Shown: positions 40,525 to 52,615, counted from the first letter of the stretch. The stretch: 64,000 nt of DNA from Cyanobacteria bacterium CG_2015-22_32_23 (GCA_009993045.1 JAACUG010000083.1:1-64000); one strand, 5' to 3'. Program-made: numbers and translations. The notes: generated by a model from the letters alone, not told the origin.

Positions 40525-40750
40525 ATTAGAAATAACGGACACTTTAACTCTTTATTTTTGATACATTGATACCGTCAATTAAAAATAAATAATTTTTTCT
40601 TAAAATTGCTGAATTTTTGCATAAAATCTTAAAACGAGACTGATAAATAAATAAGGGGATTTTTGATGTATAAGTTAATAAAATAATCTAAATTTGAAAA
40701 ACTTATCTATTATAGATTTTACCCTCATTAAATTTACTTTGGAGTTGTTA

Positions 40751-42118
40751 ATGAAAGAATCTCATGATTTAGATAAAGCACGTCAGGCGATCGCATGGAT
40801 CATCAGTACTCGACCAGATTTAGTTCAAAAAGCCAAAGAAATAGCAGAGGGAAAACTTCAGCAATCTTCAGAAAAAGATAATTCTCCCTTGTGGAAAAAG
40901 GCGATTAGAAAAATTAAAGAAATATGTGTAGTTGATCCGAAAGACTTACATGGACACGTTTACGTTACTAAAGGTTTACAAAAAAACTCAAAAATTACTG
41001 CAAATACAATCACCCTAAGTAATGTTTTAGACGCAGGATTTAACTTTCCTCTTTTTTACTTCTGTTTTCAAGGAATGAATCCTGTAATTGCTTTCATTAT
41101 CGCTTTAACCTCTACTGGGTTTGTGTTTGCTTCAGGGAATGAATTAGGTGCAGCAGTAGCCAGAAATAAGCCAAGTAACCGTAGTTGGTCAATTTGGGCT
41201 TGTTTGGGCTTAATCAGTCTTAATGTATTACAAACAGGTGCAACGGGAGTCGGTATCGAATTAATTAATAATCGGGCAGAATTAGAAGAAATTTACAGCT
41301 CAAAAATAGCTAATCAATATTTAGAAAAAAAACAGCGAAAAATAGCAGATTTATCAACTATTAAAGATCCGATATATCAAACAGTACAACAAAAATGCCA
41401 AGAAGGAGAAGCAAAATTAAATAGTTTATCTCGGAGTAATCCCCTTTGGAATACTTATTATGTTCGTTTATATGGTTTATTTGACGAAAGAAGTAGCAAC
41501 TGGGAAAAAATCCCCTATCAACAATTACCAGTATGTCGTCAAGTTACCCGTCTTGAAGATGAAAATAACCTAAAATATCAAAAAGCCTTTAACGAATATC
41601 AATTTTTATTAACGGCGCGTACCGATGGAGGATCTGATTTACAATTCTTGAAAAATCATGCCCAGAGTGCATTTGAGCAACATTTTAATAGTGAAGGGCA
41701 AATGAAATCAGGACCAATTTTAGTAGGTTTAGCTACCACTCAAGTATATACTAAATTATTTAACGGTAAATGGTCAGAATTAGGATTATCTTTATTTATC
41801 CTTGCCATCTCTGCTATTACCAGTCTTGCTGCTTGTACTATGGCTATTAGTCACGCTTTAAATAAAGACATAAAATTATCCTATGACGAAGATTTACAAA
41901 AAGAAATTGACTATTATTTTCAAAGTTTACGCCTTGCTTTAATGGAAGCACAAAAACAAGATACCTCTTTTTTCCCTAACTCTGACACCGACTTAGAAAC
42001 CACAAAAACTATCTTAGAAGAAACTTTAGAAAATGAAACCTCTGAAACTGACAGCTTTGGAAAACCTTATTCTGTTAAATCTTTACCAACATACGATGAA
42101 GAATACGGGATTGATTGA
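40751..42118 (+). CDS. Unrecognised multi-pass membrane protein
   Basis: I do not recognise this family. A GGAG at 40741-40744 placed six bases before the ATG at 40751 decides the start (455 residues), although the frame is open further upstream. The N-terminal 75 residues are soluble (ESHDLDKARQAIAWIISTRPDLVQ). Hydrophobic segments lie near 94-108, 111-128, 147-171 and 360-386, and a large charged loop of about 190 residues with conserved-looking Cys (QQKCQEG, LPVCRQV) separates the third and fourth. The C-terminal tail is acidic. The end overlaps the next ORF and a GATTGATT duplication, so this may be the front part of a longer protein. Confidence 0.65.
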   Translation: MKESHDLDKARQAIAWIISTRPDLVQKAKEIAEGKLQQSSEKDNSPLWKKAIRKIKEICVVDPKDLHGHVYVTKGLQKNSKITANTITLSNVLDAGFNFPLFYFCFQGMNPVIAFIIALTSTGFVFASGNELGAAVARNKPSNRSWSIWACLGLISLNVLQTGATGVGIELINNRAELEEIYSSKIANQYLEKKQRKIADLSTIKDPIYQTVQQKCQEGEAKLNSLSRSNPLWNTYYVRLYGLFDERSSNWEKIPYQQLPVCRQVTRLEDENNLKYQKAFNEYQFLLTARTDGGSDLQFLKNHAQSAFEQHFNSEGQMKSGPILVGLATTQVYTKLFNGKWSELGLSLFILAISAITSLAACTMAISHALNKDIKLSYDEDLQKEIDYYFQSLRLALMEAQKQDTSFFPNSDTDLETTKTILEETLENETSETDSFGKPYSVKSLPTYDEEYGID

Positions 42119-42638
42119 TTTACATGACATTGATGTGTTAGTTAATCGTTATAAGGCAGGAGAGAGAAATTTAACGGTGATTCCTTCTTTTAAAGAAAAT
42201 AAACCTTCCGTATCTTTATCATCTAGTGATACTCTTATCAAATCTAATGACGAGGAAAATAATGCTTTACCAGAAAATAATCAAAATTTAAACCCTGAAA
42301 TTACACCCGAAAATAATCATCAAAATTTGAGTCAGCATAATCATCTTGAAACTTCAACTAACTATCAAAATTTGAGCCAAGATAATAGTCAAAATCTTAA
42401 TGTTAATTTTATTGATGAATCACAAAATATTGTTATTGACAAAGAAATACCTCTGAATAAATCAGAAAAAATTAATGAGAATAATATAGAACAAAAATCA
42501 CCAAAAATAACTTTTGATTTGGCTAGAATAATTTTAGAATTACATTTAGAGGAGATTGCAGAAAACTTAGTTAATCCATCTGATAAAGCCTTAAATCCTG
42601 ATTTAAAACCTAATTTTAAAATGTTCAAAAAAGAATAA
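42096..42638 (+). CDS. Asn/Gln-rich ORF, probably the displaced C-terminus of the preceding membrane protein
   Basis: 180 residues from the first internal ATG (42096); the frame is open further upstream, to 42033. The middle is low complexity, with repeated QNLS/QNLN motifs rich in Asn, Gln and Ser. The end (ITFDLARIILELHLEEIAENL) looks like a structured helical module. There is no ribosome binding site at 42096 and it overlaps the preceding gene by 23 nt. Removing one GATT of the GATTGATT at 42113-42120 would join the two frames as YGID-LHDIDVLVNRY. I read it as a frameshifted C-terminal part, but translational coupling is possible. Confidence 0.5.
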   Translation: MKNTGLIDLHDIDVLVNRYKAGERNLTVIPSFKENKPSVSLSSSDTLIKSNDEENNALPENNQNLNPEITPENNHQNLSQHNHLETSTNYQNLSQDNSQNLNVNFIDESQNIVIDKEIPLNKSEKINENNIEQKSPKITFDLARIILELHLEEIAENLVNPSDKALNPDLKPNFKMFKKE

Positions 42639-42765
42639 AAATAAGATATTAACTAACTTAAATTATTTGTAAATTATAATTCTATTAATGATAAAGTGGT
42701 TAAGATTATGTTAAACTAATTTTATTTAAAATTCTATTAATCATTACCGTAAATTAATTATAAAA

Positions 42766-43866
42766 ATGGCTTTTATACTCACATTCTTAGGCAAAGGTGG
42801 CATTGGTTGCACCACAACTGCCATAGCATCGGCTAAAAAATACGCTAATCTAGGCAAAAAAGTCTTATTAGTCATCCAAGATTCTACACCCTCAATTCTT
42901 TTGCAAATAGGAGTTGAATTAAAATCTACTATCACAGAAATAAGCTCAAATTTAGACGCAATTCAGTTACAAAGCAGTCAATTATTAGATAATAGTTGGG
43001 AAGAATTAAAAAAACTTGAAACTAAATATTTGCGATCGCCCGTACTAAATAATATATTTGCCCAAGAATTAGCATTATTACCCGGTATGGATGATGCCTT
43101 AGCTTTAAATTATCTCAGAGAACAAGACGAAACAGGAAAATATGACGTTATCATTTATGACGGAAAAAGTAGTCTTAACGTGGTAAGAATGTTCGGCATT
43201 CCTGAAACTTTAAGTTGGTATATCAGAAGAATGCGAAATTTATTAGAAAATTCAGACATAGTTAAAACTTTATCTCCTTTCATCCAACCTGTCACTAGCG
43301 CTGTTTTAAACGTTTCTTGGAGTGCAGATAATTTTGCACAGCAACCTAGTAATGAAGCTAATCAAATATTAGATCAAGGAAAAAATGCTGTCAATGATCC
43401 TAGTCGAGTTGCGGCTTTTGTGATTACTAATTCTACCCCAGAAGCCATAGCAACGGCGCGATATTGGTGGGGAAGTGCGCAACAAGTGGGTTTAACCGTT
43501 GGCGGTGTGTTACTCAATCAAAGAGAAATCACCCCAGAAATTGAAACCGCCTTTAATCTTTTAACCATTAATTCGATTCCTAATATAGAATCTAATAACT
43601 TAGAAGAATTATCTGCCGCCTTACCTGATTTTCAAAAACAAGCCTTAAAAGCACCAAAACCCCTAACTATTGACACGAATAATAGAGAAGTTAGACTCTT
43701 TTTGCCCGGATTTGACAAAAAACAGGTAAAATTAAGTCAATCTGGACCAGAATTAACTATAGCAGCAGGGGATCAAAGACGTAATATATTCTTACCATCG
43801 CCATTAAAAGGGCAATCCGTCAAAGGTGCAAAATTTCAAGACGCTTATTTAATTGTATCTCTATAA
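42766..43866 (+). CDS. Get3d-like ArsA-family ATPase with C-terminal alpha-crystallin domain
   Basis: A 366-residue P-loop protein of the ArsA/Get3 family. Residues 1-280 form the ATPase-like domain. Residues about 285-366 are the ArsA_HSP20 alpha-crystallin-like domain (NNREVRLFLPGFDKKQVKLSQSGPELTIAAG). This pairing is that of Get3d, a class tied to photosynthetic organisms. The Walker A is FLGKGGIGCTTTA: the signature Lys10 is present but the P-loop Lys is Cys15, so ATP hydrolysis may be lost or altered. Hydrophobic residues near 160-200 could form a client-binding region. It lies 127 bp after the membrane-protein ORFs on the same strand. Confidence 0.8.
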   Translation: MAFILTFLGKGGIGCTTTAIASAKKYANLGKKVLLVIQDSTPSILLQIGVELKSTITEISSNLDAIQLQSSQLLDNSWEELKKLETKYLRSPVLNNIFAQELALLPGMDDALALNYLREQDETGKYDVIIYDGKSSLNVVRMFGIPETLSWYIRRMRNLLENSDIVKTLSPFIQPVTSAVLNVSWSADNFAQQPSNEANQILDQGKNAVNDPSRVAAFVITNSTPEAIATARYWWGSAQQVGLTVGGVLLNQREITPEIETAFNLLTINSIPNIESNNLEELSAALPDFQKQALKAPKPLTIDTNNREVRLFLPGFDKKQVKLSQSGPELTIAAGDQRRNIFLPSPLKGQSVKGAKFQDAYLIVSL

Positions 43867-43946
43867 AGTAGGGTGGGCATTGCCCACAAGTCATAATCTG
43901 TAAAGGTTTGAGGATTTATTAATATAATAATTATCTCATTGTTTAC

Positions 43947-43975
43947 TATAAGTATTAAAGCATTTAGGAATTATT
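43947..43975. repeat. Fragment of dispersed repeat D
   Basis: TATAAGTATTAAAGCATTTA at 43947-43966, followed by GGAATTAT, resembles the left end of repeat D at 15221 and 35881. As at 15221-15324, it overlaps the stop codon of a minus-strand gene. Only the left part is present. Confidence 0.5.
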
Positions 43976-44513
43976 TTTGTAATTCTTCTAACTTAGCTAA
44001 AACTTCTTGAGAATGAATTGCAGGGCGCACCCCTAAAAATTGAGCCACTAAAACGCCATCAGGGTTAATAATATAACTATGACGCAGCGATCTTCCACTT
44101 AACCACGAACCATAAGCCTTACTAACTTTACCATCGGTATCGGCTAACAGTGGAAATCTTAACCCTTCTTCATCGCAAAATTCTTGATGAGAATTAACAT
44201 CATCGACGCTTATGCCAATAATTTCTGTATTGATAGCTTGATACTTAGGTAAATCTTGTTGAAATCTTTGGGCTTCGAGGGTGCATCCAGGAGTAAAATC
44301 TTGAGGATAAAAGTATAAAACAAGCCATTTACCTTGATAATCAGTCAAAGAAATATCACCATCTCCTGTATTTGTTGGTAAAGTAAATTGTGGTGCTAGT
44401 TCATTTAAAGGAGGTTGTACACCTCCTAAAGCGAAAACAGGATTAATAAAATTAGAAGAAATCGTCATAATTATACTGAAGATAATTACAATTTTTACTA
44501 AATATTTAGACAT
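43971..44513 (-). CDS. Exported PrxQ/BCP-type peroxiredoxin
   Basis: A thiol peroxidase that reduces peroxides with electrons from a thioredoxin-like partner. The N-terminus is a Sec signal (residues 1-28, ending NPVFA), so it acts in the thylakoid lumen or periplasm. The peroxidatic Cys77 lies in FTPGCTLEAQRF. The resolving Cys five residues later, typical of PrxQ, is absent (Gln). A second Cys at 113 (EFCDEEG) might resolve instead. 180 residues in total. The gene is isolated. Confidence 0.88.
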   Translation of the reverse strand: MSKYLVKIVIIFSIIMTISSNFINPVFALGGVQPPLNELAPQFTLPTNTGDGDISLTDYQGKWLVLYFYPQDFTPGCTLEAQRFQQDLPKYQAINTEIIGISVDDVNSHQEFCDEEGLRFPLLADTDGKVSKAYGSWLSGRSLRHSYIINPDGVLVAQFLGVRPAIHSQEVLAKLEELQK

Positions 44514-44645
44514 TTTTATAATTAGTAATTAAATAATTTTTGCTGAAGATAAGTAACTATTTTATTCCACATTTATCAATAATTGTTAATTGTTAATTAG
44601 ACCTCTTGCAAAATAAAAAGTAAAATCTATTTTAGGATGGAAAAC

Positions 44646-44694
44646 GTTAATTTCTTAACTCATTACTCATTACTTATTACTCATTACTCCACTT
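44646..44694. repeat. Heptamer-like repeat (ACTCATT/ACTTATT)
   Basis: A short run of 7-bp units of the ACTCATT type (TTAACTCATTACTCATTACT...) in the 209-bp gap between prxQ and ndk. It belongs to the same general STRR class seen near 55.5 kb. A short ORF across it is not credible as a gene. Confidence 0.7.
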
Positions 44695-44722
44695 CTGCAA
44701 GAAGTCTATTGTTGGTTATTAT

Positions 44723-45172
44723 TTATTCAACTATCCAAGGTTTACTAACATTTTCCCATGAAACTAATTCATCTTCTTTAAACCATAAAGCAATTTCTCT
44801 TTGTGCAGTTTCAATGGCATCCGAACCATGAATGAGATTTCTACCAATGTTGATCCCATAATCACCTCTAATCGTACCCGGTTCTGCCACTAAAGGATCA
44901 GTTGCACCGATAATTTTACGCGCAGAAGCCACAACTCCTTCTCCCTGCCATACCATCGCTACCACAGGAGAAGAAACGATAAAATCAACTAAGCCACTGA
45001 AAAAAGGTCTTTCTTTATGTACATCATAATGTTTCTCCGCTAATTCCCGAGACACCGCCATTAATTTTAAGCCAACAAGAGTAAAACCTTTTGCCTCTAA
45101 CCGTTTGATAACTTCGCCCACGAGGTTTCTTTGTACCCCATCAGGTTTCACCATTAAAAAAGTACGTTCCAT
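44723..45172 (-). CDS. ndk: Nucleoside diphosphate kinase
   Basis: Ndk transfers the gamma phosphate between nucleoside triphosphates and diphosphates through a phospho-histidine. The 149-residue protein starts [21 protein letters not shown] and has the active-site His in [18 protein letters not shown]. Conserved ATP contacts GTIRGDYG are present. Length and motifs are standard. Confidence 0.97.
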   Translation of the reverse strand: MERTFLMVKPDGVQRNLVGEVIKRLEAKGFTLVGLKLMAVSRELAEKHYDVHKERPFFSGLVDFIVSSPVVAMVWQGEGVVASARKIIGATDPLVAEPGTIRGDYGINIGRNLIHGSDAIETAQREIALWFKEDELVSWENVSKPWIVE

Positions 45173-45274
45173 ATTTTTTGTTTATCAATGTTAAATTTTT
45201 GTTCCCTAAAAAAGATTAACCTAAGATGTGACTTTCAACAATTAGTATTTGCTTTATTCTTGCTTTAAAATTCT

Positions 45275-45745
45275 TTAACAATACCATTGACTATAAGGAT
45301 TTTTCGCTAAATTAGAATTATAATAACGTCCATCGTCAGTAACTTCTTTTCCTATCCATTCAGGTAAAGTAACTTCTTGATTTTCTTTCTCTAACTCCAC
45401 TTCCGCTAAAATTAAACCCTGATTCTCTCCTAAAAAATTATCAACTTCCCAAGTTAATTCATCTATTTTTACCTTATATCTGATTTTTTCAATTAATGGG
45501 CGATCGCATAAAATATCTAACATTTCTGTTGCTTCATTGAAGGGTATTTCATATTCAAATTCAGATCTAACATTCCCTTTAGTTTTACCTTTTAAAGTCA
45601 AATAACCCTGATTACCTGCGATTCTAACTCTAACAGTATTACCATTTTGAGTATAAATATAACCTTGACGATATAAAACACCATTATCAGGCCATCGCCA
45701 TAAAGAATCATTAACTAAGAATTTACGTTCAATTTCTAAACCCAT
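45275..45745 (-). CDS. CYTH-domain triphosphate tunnel protein
   Basis: A 156-residue member of the CYTH superfamily. It opens with the diagnostic ExExK motif (LEIERKFLV, residues 3-11), followed by alternating charged strands (YIYTQNGNTVRVRIAG, YLTLKGKTKGNVRSEFEYEI) that line a triphosphate-binding tunnel. Bacterial members hydrolyse inorganic triphosphate or other phosphoanhydrides; the true substrate here is not known. The gene lies next to tRNA-Cys, transcribed away from it. Confidence 0.88.
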   Translation of the reverse strand: MGLEIERKFLVNDSLWRWPDNGVLYRQGYIYTQNGNTVRVRIAGNQGYLTLKGKTKGNVRSEFEYEIPFNEATEMLDILCDRPLIEKIRYKVKIDELTWEVDNFLGENQGLILAEVELEKENQEVTLPEWIGKEVTDDGRYYNSNLAKNPYSQWYC

Positions 45746-45803
45746 AATATTTAACTTGCCAAAAAATATTTTTTTACGTTATTATGAAATAGTGTGAAAA
45801 AAT

Positions 45804-45875
45804 GGCGGCGTAGCCAAGTGGTAAGGCAAGGGTCTGCAAAACCTTCATCCCCCAGTTCAAATCTGGGCGTCGCCT
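45804..45875 (+). tRNA. tRNA-Cys (anticodon GCA)
   Basis: A complete cloverleaf of 72 nt. The acceptor stem is GGCGGCG with CGTCGCC (one G-U pair) plus discriminator T, as usual for tRNA-Cys. A short D arm follows. The anticodon stem is AGGGT/ACCTT with loop CTGCAAA, giving anticodon GCA. The T arm is CCCAG-TTCAAAT-CTGGG. The CCA end is not encoded. No intron. Confidence 0.96.
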
Positions 45876-46001
45876 TTTAAAAACGATACCTTATTTATTA
45901 GTCAGAGAGAAGTTGAAAGTAAAGATTTTAGTCTTTTTTCTCCTCTCGTTATAGTCTAATTAATTAACTATCATAATTAACTATTCTGTAATAATAATAT
46001 A

Positions 46002-48322
46002 ATGATCAATGAAAATACGACAAATAACAGAGAAAGTGATTGGTATTTAGGATTAACTTATTTGTTAGAAGGAGATGAATCATCTGCGGAAAATATTTGG
46101 ATGTCTTTAATTTTTGATAATTTAGAAAATAGTGATAATTTAATCCAAGATTTACTATTATTTTTAGATACTAATGGTGTTAAACAATTAACTGAAAACA
46201 ATATTGATAATGCCATTAAAATTTATCAAAAAATCAAAGAAATTAATCCTAATTGTTATCCAGTATCTTTGCAACTTAATATAATTATTAATCAATGGAT
46301 AAATGAAGCGATCAATTTATCAAAAAAAAATCAGTTTAACGAAGCAAAAAATAAATATAAATTAATTCTTAAATTTGATTATAGTAATAGTAATTTATGG
46401 CAAAATTTAGCCTTAGTTAATTATCATTTATTAGACTATAAAAATGCTTATCAAAATATTTTACAAGCTATTAATTTAGATACTAAAAACTATCTTAATT
46501 TTTATTATGCAGGAATATTTTTAGAAAAACTTAATTATATTAAAGAATCAGTTTCATCTTATCAAACAGCCATTAGTTTAAATTATAATCATATAGATAG
46601 TTATAATAATTTAGGAAATATTCTCAAGGAAAATAATAAGTTAATTGAGGCAGAAAAATATTATAAATTAGCTTTAACAATTGATAAAAAAAATTATGAA
46701 ACTTATATAAATTTAGGGAATCTATATTTAAAATTTAAAAAAATTAGTGAAGGTTTAAAAAGCTATCAAAAAGGACTAGAATTAAGTAAAAATATAGAAA
46801 TTTTTTTCTCCGTTGTTAATAACATTCGCTCTTTTAATTATATTAAAGAAGCCATACAATTTGCTCAAGAAAACAATAATTTATTTTCTGATAATCTATT
46901 AGTAAAATTAGAATCTTATAGAATATTACCTTTTTTATATCAAGAAGAATCAGAAATAGAATATTATCGTCATAACTTAACGTATTTTTTGGAAAATATA
47001 TCTAAAAATTTTTCTTTAAATTCTGCTAAAGATCAAAAATTAGCTTTTAATTTAATAGATACTCATACTAATTATCATTTACACTATCAAAGTAAAAATG
47101 ATTTATATTTACAATGTTTATATGGTAAGTTTATTCATCAAGTTATGAAGACAAATTATCCTGATTATTGTGAAGAAATTAAACCTAAATTTAAAGAAAA
47201 TAATTCTAAAGTAAAAGTTGGTTATATTTCTTATTGTTTAAGAAGTCATGTTGTAGGAAAATTATCTTTAGGATGGATTAAATATCTTGACAAAGAAAAA
47301 TTTGATATTTACTGTTATTATTTAGGTAATTTTTCAGAAGATAAAATTACTGAAGAATTTAAACAATATAGTGATAAATTTTATCACTTGAGCGATGTAT
47401 TAACCATTGAAAATATAGCTCAACAAATTCAGAAAAATGACTTAGATATATTAGTTTTTTTAGATTTGGCAATGTATCCGAGAATGTCACAATTAGCCGG
47501 ATTAAGATTAGCAAAAAATCAATGTGTTACTTGGCTTCATCCCATAACATCTGGAATTCCTACTATCGATTATTTTATTTCCAGTGAATTAATAGAAAAA
47601 GAAACATCAGAAAATCATTATTCAGAAAAATTAATCAAATTACCTAATTTAGGTATAGTTTATCAACAAAGAGATTTTCCCCTAATAGAAAAAAATAAAA
47701 CAAAATTTAGCTTAAAAGAAGAGAATATTATCTACATTTCTTCTCAATTTCCTTCTAAATATTTACCACAATATGACTATATTTATCCTGAAATAGCTAT
47801 CAAGGTAAAAAATGCCCAATTTGTTTTTATACATCCTAAAGTCAATCAAAATAATGATGTAATTACTAACGCTTTGTGGAATAGAATCAAAGCAAGTTTT
47901 AGTAAATATAAATTAAATTATGAAGAATATTGTGTTTTTTTGCCCACTATAGAAAATAGAGAAGATTATTTTCAGTTATTTTACAGTTGTGATATTTTTT
48001 AGATACCATTGGTTTTACTGGTTTTAATTCAACTTTAGACGCATTAGAATCTTCTTTACCAGTAGTAACCTTTTCAGGAGATTTTTTTCGTACTCGACAA
48101 TCAGAAGGAATATTAAAAATGATTCAAGTTACTAATACTATTACTAAAAGTAAGGAAGATTATCTAAAAATTGCCATTGAATTAGGTATAAATGATAAAT
48201 GGCGACAAAGTATTGTTAATAAAATTAAGAAAAATATTTCCTTACTATATAATGACTTAAAACCTGTTAAAGTCTTAGAAACATTTTATGAAAATATTGT
48301 CAACAATAAATATCTAAAATAG
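46002..48322 (+). pseudogene. TPR/GT41 (OGT/SPINDLY-like) glycosyltransferase, frameshifted
   Basis: The N-terminal 275 residues are tetratricopeptide repeats (YYAGIFLEKLNYIKESVSSYQTAISLN, SYNNLGNILKENNKLIEAEKYYKLALTID in parts). The region from about 400 is a glycosyltransferase 41 catalytic domain (VGYISYCLRSHVVGKLS, ISSQFPSKYLPQ). Translation stops at 48000-48002 after YSCDIF. In the -1 frame it continues LDTIGFTGFNSTLDALESSLPVVTF, the expected C-terminal sugar-nucleotide-binding part, to 48322. The shift falls in a six-T run (47995-48000), so one T appears lost. It may be a true mutation, slippage-based switching or a sequencing error. Confidence 0.75.
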
Positions 48323-48415
48323 TATTCTTTTTTGATAGTTTTCCATTAATTATTAACTATAAATTTAATTTATTCATCTTCATAAATAAGTCTCTCACAT
48401 TGCACACTTTAGCTA

Positions 48416-48433
48416 AATGTAACGAAATATTAC
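48416..48433 (-). promoter_or_regulatory. Weak HLR1-like (RpaB) site upstream of hemB
   Basis: On the plus strand, AATGTAAC-GA-AATATTAC resembles the inverted HLR1 layout of two octamers separated by 2 bp. The first is a perfect WWTGTAAC and the second matches 6 of 8. It lies 79-96 bp before hemB. This is suggestive only. Confidence 0.25.
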
Positions 48434-48511
48434 CAAACTCTAGGGGAAAAGTCGGCGATCGCCGTAAACTAAAAGAAAAGTAATTATTAAATTAAATTAT
48501 AATATTAAACT

Positions 48512-49504
48512 ATGTTTCCCATTAATCGTCCTCGTCGTTTGCGTCAAAATTCCCAACTTAGACGTATGGTACAAGAAACCGTATTAACTGCCAATGATTT
48601 AATTTATCCTCTTTTTGCTGTACCCGGAAACGCCATCGCAAAAGAAGTTAAATCCATGCCGGGGGTATATCAATTATCCGTAGATAAAATCGTCGAAGAA
48701 GCCAAAGAAGTTTATGATTTAGGTATTCCAGCTATTATTTTATTCGGGATTCCCACCGATAAAGATAACGATGCTACGGGTGCATGGCATGATTGCGGAA
48801 TAGTACAAAAAGCAGCCACCGCCGTTAAACAAGCTGTACCAGATTTGATTGTGATTGCCGACACTTGTCTTTGTGAATATACTCCCCATGGACATTGTGG
48901 CTACTTAGAAGTAGGAGATTTAACTGGAAGAGTTTTAAATGATCCTACCCTAGAATTACTCAAAAAAACCGCTGTTTCTCAAGCCAACGCAGGTGCAGAT
49001 ATTATCGCTCCTTCAGGTATGATGGATGGTTTTGTTACCTCCATTCGTCAGGCTTTAGACGAGGCCGGTTTTGAAAATACCCCCATTCTTTCCTATGCCG
49101 CTAAATATGCTTCTGCCTATTATGGCCCTTTTCGTGATGCCGCCGAATCTGCTCCTAGTCATGGCGATCGCCGTACTTACCAGATGAACCCCGGAAATGT
49201 TATAGAAGCCTTAAAAGAAGTAGAATTAGACATAGCAGAAGGTGCAGATATGTTAATGGTGAAACCTGCTTTATCTTATATGGATGTAATTTGGCGAGTG
49301 AAAGAAATGACCAACTTACCCGTAGCAGCCTATAACGTCTCAGGAGAATATTCTATGATAAAAGCCGCCGCCCTTAACGGTTGGATAGACGAAAAAAAAG
49401 TAACCATCGAAACCCTAACCAGTTTTAAACGTGCAGGAGCAGACTTAATCTTAACCTATCACGCAAAAGATGCAGTACGTTGGCTTAATCAAGTTAGTTT
49501 TTAA
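48512..49504 (+). CDS. hemB: Delta-aminolevulinic acid dehydratase (porphobilinogen synthase)
   Basis: HemB condenses two 5-aminolevulinate molecules to porphobilinogen, an early step shared by haem, chlorophyll and bilin synthesis. The protein has 330 residues. The metal-binding loop [16 protein letters not shown] and the Schiff-base lysine region [14 protein letters not shown] are present, as are [18 protein letters not shown] and YQMNPGN. It stands alone, 189 bp after the frameshifted glycosyltransferase; a HIP1 palindrome lies upstream at about 48453-48462. Confidence 0.97.
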   Translation: MFPINRPRRLRQNSQLRRMVQETVLTANDLIYPLFAVPGNAIAKEVKSMPGVYQLSVDKIVEEAKEVYDLGIPAIILFGIPTDKDNDATGAWHDCGIVQKAATAVKQAVPDLIVIADTCLCEYTPHGHCGYLEVGDLTGRVLNDPTLELLKKTAVSQANAGADIIAPSGMMDGFVTSIRQALDEAGFENTPILSYAAKYASAYYGPFRDAAESAPSHGDRRTYQMNPGNVIEALKEVELDIAEGADMLMVKPALSYMDVIWRVKEMTNLPVAAYNVSGEYSMIKAAALNGWIDEKKVTIETLTSFKRAGADLILTYHAKDAVRWLNQVSF

Positions 49505-49593
49505 AAATTCAAGAATAATGGACAATTAAAAATTTTCCTATCTCCTGTCTCCTATCTCCTAACTTTAGACAGTATTAAAAAACACAAAAAGAA

Positions 49594-49611
49594 ATTGTAA
49601 CAAATTTTAAC
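49594..49611 (-). promoter_or_regulatory. HLR1-like (RpaB) site upstream of apcE
   Basis: Read on the minus strand, GTTAAAAT-TT-GTTACAAT matches the HLR1 consensus (G/T)TTACA(T/A)(T/A) repeated with 2 bp between copies. One octamer is perfect and the other has a single mismatch. It lies 84-101 bp before the apcE start. RpaB is known to bind HLR1 at high-light and phycobilisome genes, so light control of apcE through this site is plausible. Confidence 0.45.
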
Positions 49612-49691
49612 AAACTAACTATGAAACCCCAAAAAGATTTAATCTATAACCAATGAATTAATAATGAAACTCGGTTTAAAAATAAAAATAA

Positions 49692-52409
<2,718 letters not shown>

Positions 52410-52429
52410 TTTACTTTTTCCTAATCCCA

Positions 52430-52466
52430 ATTCTGGGGAATGCCCCTAACCCCAATTCTGGGGAAT
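52430..52466. repeat. Tandem CCCAATTCTGGGGAAT units after apcE
   Basis: CCCAATTCTGGGGAAT occurs twice (about 52427-52442 and 52452-52467), separated by GCCCCTAAC. Each unit can form a short CCC(C)A/TGGGG hairpin of the same class as the palindromes after sufB and pilQ. It lies between the apcE stop and its intrinsic terminator. Confidence 0.65.
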
Positions 52467-52490
52467 CAGAATAAATACTTAAAATAAAGA

Positions 52491-52524
52491 GAAGTCGGGA
52501 CATTATATCTCGGCTTCTTTTTTT
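52491..52524 (+). terminator. Intrinsic terminator of apcE
   Basis: GAAGTCGGGA (52491-52500) pairs with TCTCGGCTTC (52508-52517) over a 7-base loop; the 10-bp stem includes two G-U pairs. Seven T residues follow directly. It lies 82 bp after the apcE stop. Confidence 0.88.
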
Positions 52525-52615
52525 GATGTAAGCACTCAGCAATTTAATACAATATATTTTTCTTCAATATAAATGATCGCCCTTTGCCATATCTTTTTCC
52601 CTAAATTTATATTCT

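Noticed and set aside
44637-44831. 64-codon ORF between prxQ and ndk
   Set aside because: It reads through the ACTCATT heptamers and into the antisense of ndk, so it is a repeat-derived open frame.
47995-48004. Programmed -1 ribosomal frameshift in the GT41 gene
   Set aside because: The site T-ATT-TTT does not allow good P-site re-pairing and no stimulatory stem is apparent; a lost T, polymerase slippage or sequence error is simpler.
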